In this document: positions 24,251-32,812 of the stretch, in pieces
How the letters are laid out: each line of letters begins with the position of its first letter
Numbering within the stretch: the stretch's first letter is position 1
Assembly: GCA_050288165.1 (NCBI GenBank)
Contig: JBNKDG010000001.1
Location: 248,001-312,000, forward strand
DNA from: JAPHTQ01 sp050288165
Lineage (GTDB): Bacteria > Pseudomonadota > Gammaproteobacteria > Thiohalomonadales > Thiohalomonadaceae
Length of the DNA stretch: 64,000 nt
Direction of reading: 5' to 3'
Program-made: the position numbers and the translations under genes
Notes under the pieces: model-generated
Database searches by the model: none
Seen by the model: only the letters and a program-made list of their open reading frames with translations
Told to the model about the DNA's origin: nothing

Positions 24251-25615
24251 ATGACGTTCACTTCCCTCAATCCGGCAAGCGGTGAATTGGAGCATGTCTA
24301 TCCGGTCTGGACCACACCACAGCTGGAAACCGCGCTGGCAGCAGTACACGCCGCGGCGCCTGCCTGGGTCAGGACACCGCTGGCCGAGCGCTGTCGCCTG
24401 ATGCATCGCGCCTCGCAGGTGCTGGAGCAGCAGCGCGAGGAGCTGGCGGCGCTGATTACGCTGGAGATGGGCAAGCTGAAGCGCGAGGCGCTGGCCGAGA
24501 TCGATAAATGTGCCCTGGCTTGTGACTATTATGCCGACAAGGGGCCGGAGTTTCTTGCCGACGAACTCATAGATACCGATGCCGGGCGCAGCCTGGTGGC
24601 CTATCAACCGCTGGGCATCGTACTGGCGGTGATGCCGTGGAACTTCCCTTTCTGGCAGGTCTTTCGTTTTGCCGCTCCGGCTCTGGTGGCGGGAAACAGC
24701 GGCATCCTCAAACACGCTTCCAATGTGCCGCAGTGCGCCATGGCGATCGAAGCGGTCTTCCGCGAAGCCGGTTTTCCTGAGAATGTCTTCCGTACCCTGA
24801 TGATCGGCGCCGATCAGGTGGAAGAGGTGATTAACGATCCGCGCGTCAGGGCAGTGACCCTCACCGGTTCGGAACCCGCCGGGCGCAAGGTGGCGGCGAC
24901 AGCGGGTGCTGCATTGAAAAAAACGGTGCTGGAACTGGGCGGTTCCGATCCCTTTATTGTGCTGGAAGATGCCGATCTCGACTGGACGGTACAGCAGGCG
25001 GTGGCCTCGCGCTATCTCAACGCCGGTCAGAGCTGTATCGCCGCCAAGCGTTTTATTCTGGTGGATGCGATTGCAGAGACTTTTCTGCAACGCTTCAAAG
25101 CGGCGGTCGAGGCGCTGAAACCGGGAGACCCGCAGGATGAGGCGACTACCCTGGCGCCGATGGCAAGAGTTGATCTCCGTGATGAGTTGCATCATCAGGT
25201 GGAAGAGAGTGTCGCCGCGGGCGCGGTGTTGGTGACCGGTGGCAAGCCACTGGATGGCCCCGGCGCCTTCTATGCACCGACGATCCTCGATCAGGTGCGA
25301 CCGGGACAACGCGCCTATCGGGAAGAGTTGTTCGGGCCGGTGGCGATCGTCATTCGTGCCGCCAATGAAGAAGAGGCGATTCGCATCGCCAACCACAGCG
25401 ATTTCGGCCTCGGTTCCAGCATCTGGACCGCGGACAGTGATCGTGGTGAGAGAGTGGCACGTCAGATCGAAAGCGGTTGTACCTTCGTCAACGGTCTGGT
25501 CAAAAGCGATCCTCGTCTTCCATTTGGTGGGATTAAACATTCAGGATACGGCCGCGAGCTTTCGCATCAGGGGATGCATGAATTCGTTAACGCAAAAACT
25601 ATCTGGATCAAATAG
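24251..25615 (+). CDS. sad: NAD(P)-dependent succinate-semialdehyde dehydrogenase, Sad/YneI-like
   Basis: The 454-residue aldehyde dehydrogenase oxidises semialdehydes, by similarity succinate semialdehyde to succinate. MPWNFPFWQ begins the cofactor site, Glu228 (LELGGSDPF) is the general base and Cys262 (NAGQSCIAAKRF) the nucleophile. The segments DLRDELHHQVEESV and GRELSHQGMHEF closely match E. coli Sad. ATG 24251 follows GGAGAAAG. A TATAAT box stands at 24196-24201, with TTGAAA 20 bases further upstream, a loose fit for a sigma-70 promoter. The SoxW-like gene begins 44 bases downstream. Confidence 0.88.
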   Translation: MTFTSLNPASGELEHVYPVWTTPQLETALAAVHAAAPAWVRTPLAERCRLMHRASQVLEQQREELAALITLEMGKLKREALAEIDKCALACDYYADKGPEFLADELIDTDAGRSLVAYQPLGIVLAVMPWNFPFWQVFRFAAPALVAGNSGILKHASNVPQCAMAIEAVFREAGFPENVFRTLMIGADQVEEVINDPRVRAVTLTGSEPAGRKVAATAGAALKKTVLELGGSDPFIVLEDADLDWTVQQAVASRYLNAGQSCIAAKRFILVDAIAETFLQRFKAAVEALKPGDPQDEATTLAPMARVDLRDELHHQVEESVAAGAVLVTGGKPLDGPGAFYAPTILDQVRPGQRAYREELFGPVAIVIRAANEEEAIRIANHSDFGLGSSIWTADSDRGERVARQIESGCTFVNGLVKSDPRLPFGGIKHSGYGRELSHQGMHEFVNAKTIWIK

Positions 25616-25659
25616 AAGTGGTCTCAATGTTATTTGAGTTCATTTCCTGGAGGTCATCG

Positions 25660-26688
25660 ATGCGTTCCATCCTATTTGCATTATGTGCTTTTTTGGTATT
25701 ACCAATCGTCCATGCCGAAACGGAAAATAAGCTGGATGAGGGGCTGGTCAATCCCGGATATGTGGAGAAGCCGGAGTGGTTCAAGAACTCCTTTCTCGAT
25801 CTGCGTGAAGACCTGGACGAAGCTGCTGCCGATGGCAAACGATTGTTGTTCTATTTCTATCAGGACGGGTGCCCTTACTGCGAAAAACTGATCAACACCA
25901 ACTTCGCCCAACGCGACATCGTGGAGGCGACGAAAAAAAGTTTTGATGTCATCGCCATCAATATGTGGGGCGATCGTCTAGTGATCGATCAGCAGGGTGA
26001 AGAGTTGACGGAAAAGGCCTTCTCGGTGCGCAACCGTATCCAGTTTACCCCTACGTTGCTGTTCCTGGATGAGAACGGTAATGAGGCATTGCGGATCAAC
26101 GGTTACTATCCACCGCATCGGTTTCTGGCGGCACTCGATTATGTTGCCGCTGGACAGGAAAAAAAGATGGTGTTTCGTGACTGGCTGGCGCAGCGTCAAC
26201 CGGTTGCCGCCAGCGGAAAGTTGCATCGCGAGAAACGTTTTCTCTCCTGGCCTTACAACTTGCAACATCGCCCCAGTGGCAAACCACTGATGGTGTTATT
26301 CGAACAAAAAGAGTGTGCCCCATGCGATGAATTGCACGGCGAAGCATTGCGTCGTGCCGAGACGCAGCCGTTGCTGGAAAAACTTGATGTGGCGGTGATC
26401 GATATCTGGTCGAAAGATAAGTTGACGACACCGAGCGGTGTCAGTCTTAGTCAAAAGATCTGGGCCAAACAGTTGGGTGTGCAATATGCCCCCAGCCTGG
26501 TCTTCTTCGATGTGCAGGGTAATGAGGTGTTTCGTACAGAGGCCTATCTGCGACCCTTCCACCTGCAGTCGGCAATGGAGTATGTCACCAGTGGTACTTA
26601 TAAAACCCAGCCGGAGTTTCAACGCTATGTGCAGGACCGGGCAGATCATCTGCGGGAGCAGGGGGTAGAGGTTGATATTTGGCGATAG
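25660..26688 (+). CDS. exported protein with two thioredoxin domains, SoxW-like
   Basis: The product is 342 residues from ATG 25660, five to six bases after GGAGG. A signal peptide ends near HAE (residue 19). Two thioredoxin-fold domains follow: the first with Cys71-Pro-Tyr-Cys74 and the cis-Pro FTPTLLF, the second with Cys219-Ala-Pro-Cys222 and YAPSLVFF. Single-domain relatives (SoxW) reduce partners of the thiosulfate-oxidising Sox system in the periplasm. The tandem form may shuttle electrons between two thiol pairs. No sox genes are adjacent, so the partner is unknown. Confidence 0.82.
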   Translation: MRSILFALCAFLVLPIVHAETENKLDEGLVNPGYVEKPEWFKNSFLDLREDLDEAAADGKRLLFYFYQDGCPYCEKLINTNFAQRDIVEATKKSFDVIAINMWGDRLVIDQQGEELTEKAFSVRNRIQFTPTLLFLDENGNEALRINGYYPPHRFLAALDYVAAGQEKKMVFRDWLAQRQPVAASGKLHREKRFLSWPYNLQHRPSGKPLMVLFEQKECAPCDELHGEALRRAETQPLLEKLDVAVIDIWSKDKLTTPSGVSLSQKIWAKQLGVQYAPSLVFFDVQGNEVFRTEAYLRPFHLQSAMEYVTSGTYKTQPEFQRYVQDRADHLREQGVEVDIWR

Positions 26689-26699
26689 TTGAAAGAAGG

Positions 26700-26786
26700 T
26701 AGCAGGTGACAGGTTTCAGGTAGCAGGAGAGCTTGTACCCTGACGTTGTTACCTGTTACCTGTTACCTGTTACCTGTTACCTTAAT
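26700..26786. repeat. GTTACCT heptamer array with inverted degenerate copies
   Basis: Five perfect GTTACCT units run from 26748 to 26782. Upstream, about 26700-26728, AGCAGGTGACAGGTTTCAGG and AGGTAGCAGG form degenerate copies on the opposite strand, so the region can fold into a hairpin. It fills the gap between the SoxW-like gene and the permease. Confidence 0.8.
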
Positions 26787-26818
26787 AACAACATCGAACA
26801 CATAATTCGGCTATTCCT

Positions 26819-28036
26819 GTGCAGCAAACCACCCTCAAACGTGCCTTCAATCTCCCCCTTCTTACCTTCTACGGTTTGGGTACGATTCTCGGCGCCGGTA
26901 TCTATGTCCTGATCGGCGAAGTAGCGGGCAGTGCCGGTGTGCATGCCCCATTGGCATTTGTCATTGCCTCAGTGCTGGCGGGCTTTTCCGCGTTTTCCTA
27001 CGCGGAACTCTCCGCGCGCTATCCGCTCAGTGCGGGCGAAGCGGTCTACGCCCAACGAGCATTCGGCAAGACCTGGCTGGCGATGACAGTCGGTTTTCTC
27101 ATCGTGTTTATCGGTATGGTTTCCAGTGCGACACTGGTGAACGGTTTTGTCGGTTACCTTCAGGTTTTTGTGCAGTGGCCTGCATGGCTGATTATCACAC
27201 TGCTTGTTGTCATGCTGGTTGCGGTTGCGATATGGGGGATCAGTGAGTCGGCCTGGCTGGCGGCGATCACTACGGTGATCGAGATGAGCGGCCTGTTGCT
27301 GATTCTCTGGGTCGCTATGCCTGAAGTGGATATTGTTCCCACGTTGCAGCAGTCACTAACGATCAGTTTCGACTTCACTACGCTGGCCGGAATATTCGGT
27401 GGTGCCTTTATCGCCTTCTACGCCTTCATCGGATTTGAAGACATCGTCAATGTGGCCGAGGAGGTGCGCGAGCCGAACCGCACTTTGCCTCGGGCGGTAC
27501 TGCTTTCCCTGGGTATAGCCACTTTGCTTTATATGGCAGTCGCCGTGGTAAGTATCGGTTTGGTTGCCCCCGCTGAACTGGCGCGAAGCGATGCGCCGTT
27601 GGCTTTGGTCTATCAGCAGGCCACCGACAGTGTCCCGGTGTTTATCGGCCTGGTCGGTCTGTCAGCAGTGATTAACGGTGCGTTGATCCAGATCGTGATG
27701 GCTTCACGAGTGCTATACGGCATGGCCAGTCAGGGCTGGATCCCGCAGTGGCTGGCGACCATCAGTCCGCTCACCCGTACGCCATTACACAGCACCTTGT
27801 TGATCGGGATAGTGATTCTACTGCTGGCACTCTGGCTGCCGTTGGTGACGCTAGCCAAGATCACCAGTCTGGTGACGTTGATGGTATTCTCACTGGTGAA
27901 TCTTTCCCTCTGGCGGATCAAGCGCTCTGAGCCTCGGCCGGAAGGAATCATCGTATTTCCCGTCTGGTTGCCTGTGGCGGGATTCCTGTTCTCTTCAACG
28001 TTTGCCCTGTTTCAACTGTGGCACTGGTTTCTGTAA
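26819..28036 (+). CDS. APC superfamily amino acid permease
   Basis: The 405-residue inner-membrane transporter has about eleven to twelve hydrophobic segments. The first is the unwound helix motif TFYGLGTILGAGIYVLIGEVAG characteristic of APC permeases, and FIAFYAFIGFEDIVNVAEEV is the conserved helix 6 signature. The substrate is unknown. It is read from GTG 26819 without a clear ribosome binding site, so a different start is possible. Its TAA overlaps the ATG of the next permease by one base, indicating coupled translation. Confidence 0.85.
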   Translation: MQQTTLKRAFNLPLLTFYGLGTILGAGIYVLIGEVAGSAGVHAPLAFVIASVLAGFSAFSYAELSARYPLSAGEAVYAQRAFGKTWLAMTVGFLIVFIGMVSSATLVNGFVGYLQVFVQWPAWLIITLLVVMLVAVAIWGISESAWLAAITTVIEMSGLLLILWVAMPEVDIVPTLQQSLTISFDFTTLAGIFGGAFIAFYAFIGFEDIVNVAEEVREPNRTLPRAVLLSLGIATLLYMAVAVVSIGLVAPAELARSDAPLALVYQQATDSVPVFIGLVGLSAVINGALIQIVMASRVLYGMASQGWIPQWLATISPLTRTPLHSTLLIGIVILLLALWLPLVTLAKITSLVTLMVFSLVNLSLWRIKRSEPRPEGIIVFPVWLPVAGFLFSSTFALFQLWHWFL

Positions 28037-28830
28037 TGAATGAGTGGGTGGCTTTTGCCGGTGTAGGGGCCTTTGCCGGATTGTTGGCTGGGTTGTTCGG
28101 TGTCGGTGGTGGACTGGTGATCGTGCCGGTGCTGGCGTGGTGGTTTACTCAGGCAGGGATGGACTCTTCGGTGATTATGCATCTTGCCGTGGGGACGTCT
28201 CTGGCAACCATCGTCTTTACTTCGATCTCTTCTATCTATGCGCATCATCGTCACGGCGCGGTGCTTTGGCCTGCGGTGAAGCAATTGGCGCCAGGTATTG
28301 TACTCGGTGCCTGGTTGGGGGCGGTGATTGCCGATTACCTGCCGACACTCCATATGCGCATCATCTTCGGTGTGTTTGAACTGTTGGTTGCGTTACAGAT
28401 GGGTTTCGCCTTGAGTGTGTCCGCCCATCGAGGTTTGCCTGGAAAGGTGAAGATGCTGCTTGCCGGTAGTGTGATCGGCACAGTCTCGGCCATTATCGGC
28501 ATCGGCGGAGGTACGCTGACTGTTCCCTTCTTGCAATGGTGCAATGTTTCTATGCGGCATGCGGTAGCAACGTCTGCCGCCTGTGGCCTGCCTATCGCGA
28601 TAGCGGGAGCGATGGGGTTCGTGGTCACGGGTTTGAATGAAGCGACGGCGTTGCCGCCGATGAGTACCGGTTATCTCTACTGGCCGGCGCTGGGTGGGAT
28701 TGTTGCAGCCAGTATGTTGTTTGCGCCATTGGGTGCGCGCCTGGCGCATACTTTACCGGCGGCACAACTCAAACGCTGGTTTGCGCTGTTTCTGGCGTTT
28801 CTTGGGATAAGGATGCTGTTCTTTTCCTGA
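28036..28830 (+). CDS. TSUP (TauE/SafE) family permease
   Basis: The 264-residue membrane protein consists of two homologous halves, each starting with a glycine loop: GLFGVGGGLVIVP and IIGIGGGTLTVPF. This is the hallmark of the TSUP family, which exports sulfite, sulfoacetate or other sulfur or carboxylate anions. In a sulfur oxidiser sulfite or thiosulfate traffic is a reasonable guess, not shown by the sequence. ATG 28036 overlaps the upstream stop (TAATG). Convergent with the FadL gene. Confidence 0.9.
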   Translation: MNEWVAFAGVGAFAGLLAGLFGVGGGLVIVPVLAWWFTQAGMDSSVIMHLAVGTSLATIVFTSISSIYAHHRHGAVLWPAVKQLAPGIVLGAWLGAVIADYLPTLHMRIIFGVFELLVALQMGFALSVSAHRGLPGKVKMLLAGSVIGTVSAIIGIGGGTLTVPFLQWCNVSMRHAVATSAACGLPIAIAGAMGFVVTGLNEATALPPMSTGYLYWPALGGIVAASMLFAPLGARLAHTLPAAQLKRWFALFLAFLGIRMLFFS

Positions 28831-28893
28831 AGCGGGGAAGGTGATGTGACGTCCCTGTCACGTATGTTCTTCCTTGAGGTCGTCAATTATCTA

Positions 28894-30192
28894 TCAGAAC
28901 TTCCAGTTGAGCTGGGCGATGAAGTAGGTCACCGATGAGGTGTATTCGCCCTGAATGTTGTGTCCCAGACTATCCGTGGTATCGATGTTGTACTTGTTGT
29001 CCGGGGCATAGGCCAGAGCCAGATCGATATCCATGTTGCTATCCAGTTTCGCGCGAGCACCCAGGTTTACCCAGGTGCGATCGCCGTCAGGAATACGGGC
29101 TGAGCGGTGCTGTGCATCGGGTACCGGGGTCGGATCATAGGCCAGGCCGCCGCGTAGCAGCCAGGTATCGTTCATCTGGTAATTAGCACCGACCGCCAGA
29201 CGCCAGACATCTTTCCAGTTCTGCACAGTACGTGATGTTGGTGTGTTGTCTGCGAAGTCGACCACCAGTTCATCGTAGCGGCTCCAACGGGTCCAGGTGG
29301 CATCGACCATGACCTGCAATTGAGATGAGACGGTACGGCGGTAACCGAGGCTGAGGCTCTCAGGCAGGACAATAGTCAGATCTCCGTCAGTATCGGTGAA
29401 TATGCCGTAAGCAAGTAATTCTGGCGGGGTATCAGTGAAGTCGGCGGTGCCGCTGACATTGTGACGGGTTGATGAGTGGAAAGTCAGGCCAAAGCGGCTC
29501 GCCTCGTCGATATCGTGGGTTAGACCGATGGTATAGCCGAGCGCCCAGTTGGAGCCAGTTAGTTCCTGGCTGCCCTCCGGATCGCCTACACATGCTCCGG
29601 TCGCAAGATTGTATGGTGGTTGGGACAATGCGAAACAGACTGTGCTGTAGTCCATCGCATTTTTTAGGGTGGCGTTGAGATATTGCATATCGACGCCAAA
29701 GGCGAGGTTGGTTGCCGGGCTGGCCTTGAAAGAGAGCGCCGGGCTGAAGTTGATGATCTGCAGATCGGAACCGGTGGTTACATAGCGCCCCACCCAGTTG
29801 TCGTCATAATCGAGACCCAGACCGAAGGGGGCATAGATACCGAAACCGAAGCGCACATCGCTGCTCAGGGCGTTGACATAATAAAGGTTAGGAATGTAGT
29901 GCGGATCGGTAACGCTGGTATTTGCAGTGCCACCGGTATTTGAACCGGTGTCTTTGTAGCGAAGGTTAGGTGTCACTGTACTCAGCAGGGCGGTGAACTG
30001 GGTGCCTTCCAGGTCCTGCATGGCTGCTGGGTTGCTGAATACGACACTGGCATCCTCGGCCAGGGTGGTGGTGCCAGAAAAGGCGTTGCCGGTGTTACTG
30101 GCGCTTTTGCCGCTGAGGGCGAAGCCGGAGGCCAGTGCACTGCCGCTCACGCCGCACATGGCTGCGGTCAGAATGATCTGTTTCAGTTTCAT
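28894..30192 (-). CDS. outer-membrane FadL/OmpP1/TodX family channel
   Basis: The 432-residue protein has a signal peptide ending ALASG near residue 22, followed by FALSGKSASNTGNAFSG and the hatch motif with SNPAAM, which are typical of the FadL family. The rest is beta-barrel-like and ends with FIAQLNWKF, a terminal Phe for BAM insertion. FadL channels carry long-chain fatty acids or other hydrophobic compounds across the outer membrane. ATG 30192 is preceded by GGGGAG. Monocistronic by appearance. Confidence 0.92.
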   Translation of the reverse strand: MKLKQIILTAAMCGVSGSALASGFALSGKSASNTGNAFSGTTTLAEDASVVFSNPAAMQDLEGTQFTALLSTVTPNLRYKDTGSNTGGTANTSVTDPHYIPNLYYVNALSSDVRFGFGIYAPFGLGLDYDDNWVGRYVTTGSDLQIINFSPALSFKASPATNLAFGVDMQYLNATLKNAMDYSTVCFALSQPPYNLATGACVGDPEGSQELTGSNWALGYTIGLTHDIDEASRFGLTFHSSTRHNVSGTADFTDTPPELLAYGIFTDTDGDLTIVLPESLSLGYRRTVSSQLQVMVDATWTRWSRYDELVVDFADNTPTSRTVQNWKDVWRLAVGANYQMNDTWLLRGGLAYDPTPVPDAQHRSARIPDGDRTWVNLGARAKLDSNMDIDLALAYAPDNKYNIDTTDSLGHNIQGEYTSSVTYFIAQLNWKF

Positions 30193-30353
30193 TGTTGCTC
30201 CCCGTATTGATTGTTATTACCTCTCTCCAGCGTTGAAGATTACCCTAACTTTCAACTGCTGGCTAACCGGCTGTTTCTAAACGAGCATTGTGTTTTTTTA
30301 TATTGGGTATAAAAAAATCAAATGCAGATATGATTTGCAGTAGCGGGAGAGTA

Positions 30354-30851
30354 TTACAGCTCGAGTAGTTCGTCGCCGCGATAGCTGAAGGCACGAGCAA
30401 AGCCGCCGACAAAGCGTACCTTCTCAATCCGCAGGCGATAGAGGCGAAAGTCACCGAAATCGAAGCGGGGTGCGGCCTCCGGTAATCGCGCCAGATAAAC
30501 CTCGCGGGCGCTCTGGTAACACTTCATCTCCGGCAGAATGGGGGTGATGGTGCCACTGAGGGTGGCTCGGGCCAGTTCCTGCGGGTCGCGCCTTCCGTCG
30601 TCGTTGTCGCTGATGGCCATTGAAGCCCGGGGCTCTTTCGCCAGGTTGCGGGTGTGTTCTGCCAGGCTGCTGAGGTGAAGGTAAATGTCACCGCACTCCT
30701 CATCGAAGGCGTAGGCCACCATCGACGATTGAGGCTCGCCGTCGCTGCCGATGGTGGCGAGTGCCGCCCAGCGTTGCTGTCGCACCAGATTCCGTAGAGG
30801 GGGAAGCTGTTCCCGTTTGTGTTCTGCGTTTTCCTTCGGGGCTTTGCGCAT
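30354..30851 (-). CDS. pyridoxamine 5'-phosphate oxidase-like flavin/heme split-barrel protein
   Basis: The 165-residue cytosolic protein has the split-barrel signature QRWAALATIGSDGEPQSSMVAYAFD and YLHLSSLAEHTRNLAKEPRASM. It resembles the N-terminal part of HugZ-type heme utilisation proteins and other FMN-binding PNPOx-like proteins, but lacks the longer C-terminal HugZ domain. It starts one base after the stop of the HDOD gene, so the two are coupled. The cofactor (FMN or heme) is not determined. Confidence 0.82.
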   Translation of the reverse strand: MRKAPKENAEHKREQLPPLRNLVRQQRWAALATIGSDGEPQSSMVAYAFDEECGDIYLHLSSLAEHTRNLAKEPRASMAISDNDDGRRDPQELARATLSGTITPILPEMKCYQSAREVYLARLPEAAPRFDFGDFRLYRLRIEKVRFVGGFARAFSYRGDELLEL

Positions 30852-30852
30852 A

Positions 30853-31686
30853 TCAGGCGCTCAACAGGCTGAGCGACATTTCCATGCGTTGGTCGAGTTT
30901 GCTCTGCCAGATCTCCTCATTGCTGGCAGCCATGCATTTTTCCAGCGCCGGCAGGGATTTCCCTGCCAGATGGGCGTAGCGGCCCGACTCCGTGCCGTAG
31001 TGGAGCAGGTTGGCGGCGACCACCAGATCGGTATAGTCCGCCTTTTCGCCGGTATCGCGCTCCATCTGCTCATGTTCCTCGGCCACACGGATCAGTTCGT
31101 CCGGGAATTTCCATTGTCGCAGTAACATGCTACCTACGGCGGGGTGGAGTGACAGTTCAATTTGCTGGCACTGGGAAGGATCGGAACAGAGCTGTGGGTT
31201 TGCCTCAAGGAAACGACGCAGTGGCAACTTGCCGATATCGTGTACCAGACCAGCGAGTGCTGCCTGCTCAGCATCAAGGTGCGGCTGTTTCAGGGCCAGG
31301 GTATGACAGATCGCGCTGATGCGCAGGCCGCTGGCGGCAAAGCCACGCATCCGCTCATCGTTAATGTCACCCTGCATGGTTTGCAGGATCGACAATTGGG
31401 TAACTAGTGAGCGAACCAGATTGAGCCCCAGGCGGGTGATCGCCTGACGCAGAGAAGTCAGGGGCTTGGCACTGTAGAGCGCCGAGCTGTTGGCGACCTT
31501 GAACAGGCGGGCGCTGATCGCAGCATCTTTGGTGATCTCTTTTTCAAGGTCTGCGTGGCTGATGTGTTCCTGACTACACATCTCCCGTACTCGCAGGGCG
31601 ACCTCAGGCAGGGAGGGGAGGATGATGCGGTTGGCGGCAATCGCCTCTTCAAGTGCACGAAGGATTTCTTGTTCCTGTTCTGTCAT
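30853..31686 (-). CDS. HDOD domain signalling protein
   Basis: The 277-residue protein contains an HDOD domain (about residues 15-215): ILPSLPEVALRVREMC, then FKVANSSALYSAKPLTSLRQAI and AALAGLVHDIGKLPL. HDOD domains resemble HD phosphohydrolases but usually lack some metal ligands and act as regulatory modules in stress and motility signalling. ATG 31686 is preferred over GTG 31698, being closer to GGTGG. It lies 62 bases after moaA and abuts the PNPOx-like gene. Confidence 0.88.
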   Translation of the reverse strand: MTEQEQEILRALEEAIAANRIILPSLPEVALRVREMCSQEHISHADLEKEITKDAAISARLFKVANSSALYSAKPLTSLRQAITRLGLNLVRSLVTQLSILQTMQGDINDERMRGFAASGLRISAICHTLALKQPHLDAEQAALAGLVHDIGKLPLRRFLEANPQLCSDPSQCQQIELSLHPAVGSMLLRQWKFPDELIRVAEEHEQMERDTGEKADYTDLVVAANLLHYGTESGRYAHLAGKSLPALEKCMAASNEEIWQSKLDQRMEMSLSLLSA

Positions 31687-31748
31687 GCGTCCACCCACTT
31701 TTGAGTTTTTATGGTGCTGGAGCGCACTCCAACCTGTTCAGCATAGAC

Positions 31749-32726
31749 CTAACCGCCGGTCATCGACATGAAGCGGACAGTTTTTTCCGGTTTGTCGCGG
31801 AATTCATGTCTTTCAGGTTTGCGGGCGATGGCGCTGACGATGGCCTGTTCCAGTTCAGTGTCGCTGATCCCGTCACGCAGCAAAGGTCGCAGTGCCAGGC
31901 TGTGTTCCTGGCCGAGACAGAGCAGCAGGTTGCCGTCCACAGTCAGGCGTACCCGGTTGCAGGTTTCGCAGAAGTGTTGGGACAGCGGGGTGATGAAGCC
32001 GATGTTGAGATCGGTCCCGGCCACCTGCATATAACGAGCGGGTCCGCCGCCGGGCATTACCCCGGGTAGCAGGTCGAAGTGTTGTTGCAGATGCTGTTTG
32101 ACCTGATCGAGGGACAGGTAGTGATCGGCGGCGTTGCGCCCGGTATCACCCATCGGCATGGTTTCGATGAAGCGCAGGGTGAAGCCGTGTTGCAGACAGA
32201 AGTGGACCATGTCCACGACTTCGTCGTCGTTGACCCCTTTCATCACCACCATGTTGATCTTGATCGGTGCAAACCCGGCGGCTTTGGCGGCCATCAGGCC
32301 ATCGAGTACCTTCTCCAGTTTGCCCTGAGTGATGGCATTAAAGCGGTCGGGGCGTAGGGTATCGAGGCTGATATTGAGACGGCGCACGCCGCCGCGATAG
32401 AGGGCCTCGGCGTGGCGCGCCAGTTGTACCGCATTGCTGCTGAGGGAGAGATCGTCGATCCCCGGCAGGGCGGAGAGACGCTCCGTCAGCTCGGGTAACC
32501 CCTTGCGTACCAGCGGTTCGCCACCGGTGATGCGGACACGGTGTACGCCGAGGCGACCGAAAGCACCGACTACCCGCTCAATCTCATCGAAGGTCAGCCA
32601 CTGTTCCGGAGTTTCGAAATCGCTGAAGCCCTGCGGCATGCAGTAATGGCAGCGCAGGTCGCAACGGTCGGTGACCGACAGGCGCAGGTAGGTGATGGTG
32701 CGGTTGAATCCGTCTTGCAGGTTCAT
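31749..32726 (-). CDS. moaA: GTP 3',8-cyclase MoaA
   Basis: The 325-residue radical-SAM enzyme starts molybdenum cofactor synthesis from GTP. The N-terminal cluster motif is Cys22-x3-Cys26-x2-Cys29 (TDRCDLRCHYCMP). The second [4Fe-4S] site is CETCNRVRLTVDG with a Cys in LLLCLGQ. The C-terminal Gly-Gly (SMTGG) required for GTP activation is present. I start at ATG 32726 (MNLQDGFNRTITYLRLS), the standard family start, although no clear Shine-Dalgarno site precedes it. No moaC, moaD or moaE is adjacent; moeB is 12 kb away. Confidence 0.96.
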   Translation of the reverse strand: MNLQDGFNRTITYLRLSVTDRCDLRCHYCMPQGFSDFETPEQWLTFDEIERVVGAFGRLGVHRVRITGGEPLVRKGLPELTERLSALPGIDDLSLSSNAVQLARHAEALYRGGVRRLNISLDTLRPDRFNAITQGKLEKVLDGLMAAKAAGFAPIKINMVVMKGVNDDEVVDMVHFCLQHGFTLRFIETMPMGDTGRNAADHYLSLDQVKQHLQQHFDLLPGVMPGGGPARYMQVAGTDLNIGFITPLSQHFCETCNRVRLTVDGNLLLCLGQEHSLALRPLLRDGISDTELEQAIVSAIARKPERHEFRDKPEKTVRFMSMTGG

Positions 32727-32812
32727 ATCAGTACAATGGGGGCGAATGGTGGCAATTATGGCAGGGTGTGTCTGTTTTGTCGCGATACCCACGTCGTTGT
32801 TGTGGGTTTTGG

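Noticed and set aside
24215..25540. 441-residue open frame antisense to the aldehyde dehydrogenase gene
   Set aside because: It is the mirror of a strongly conserved enzyme gene in GC-rich DNA; composition (His/Arg/Gln-rich) is that of an antisense shadow and it has no start site or family.
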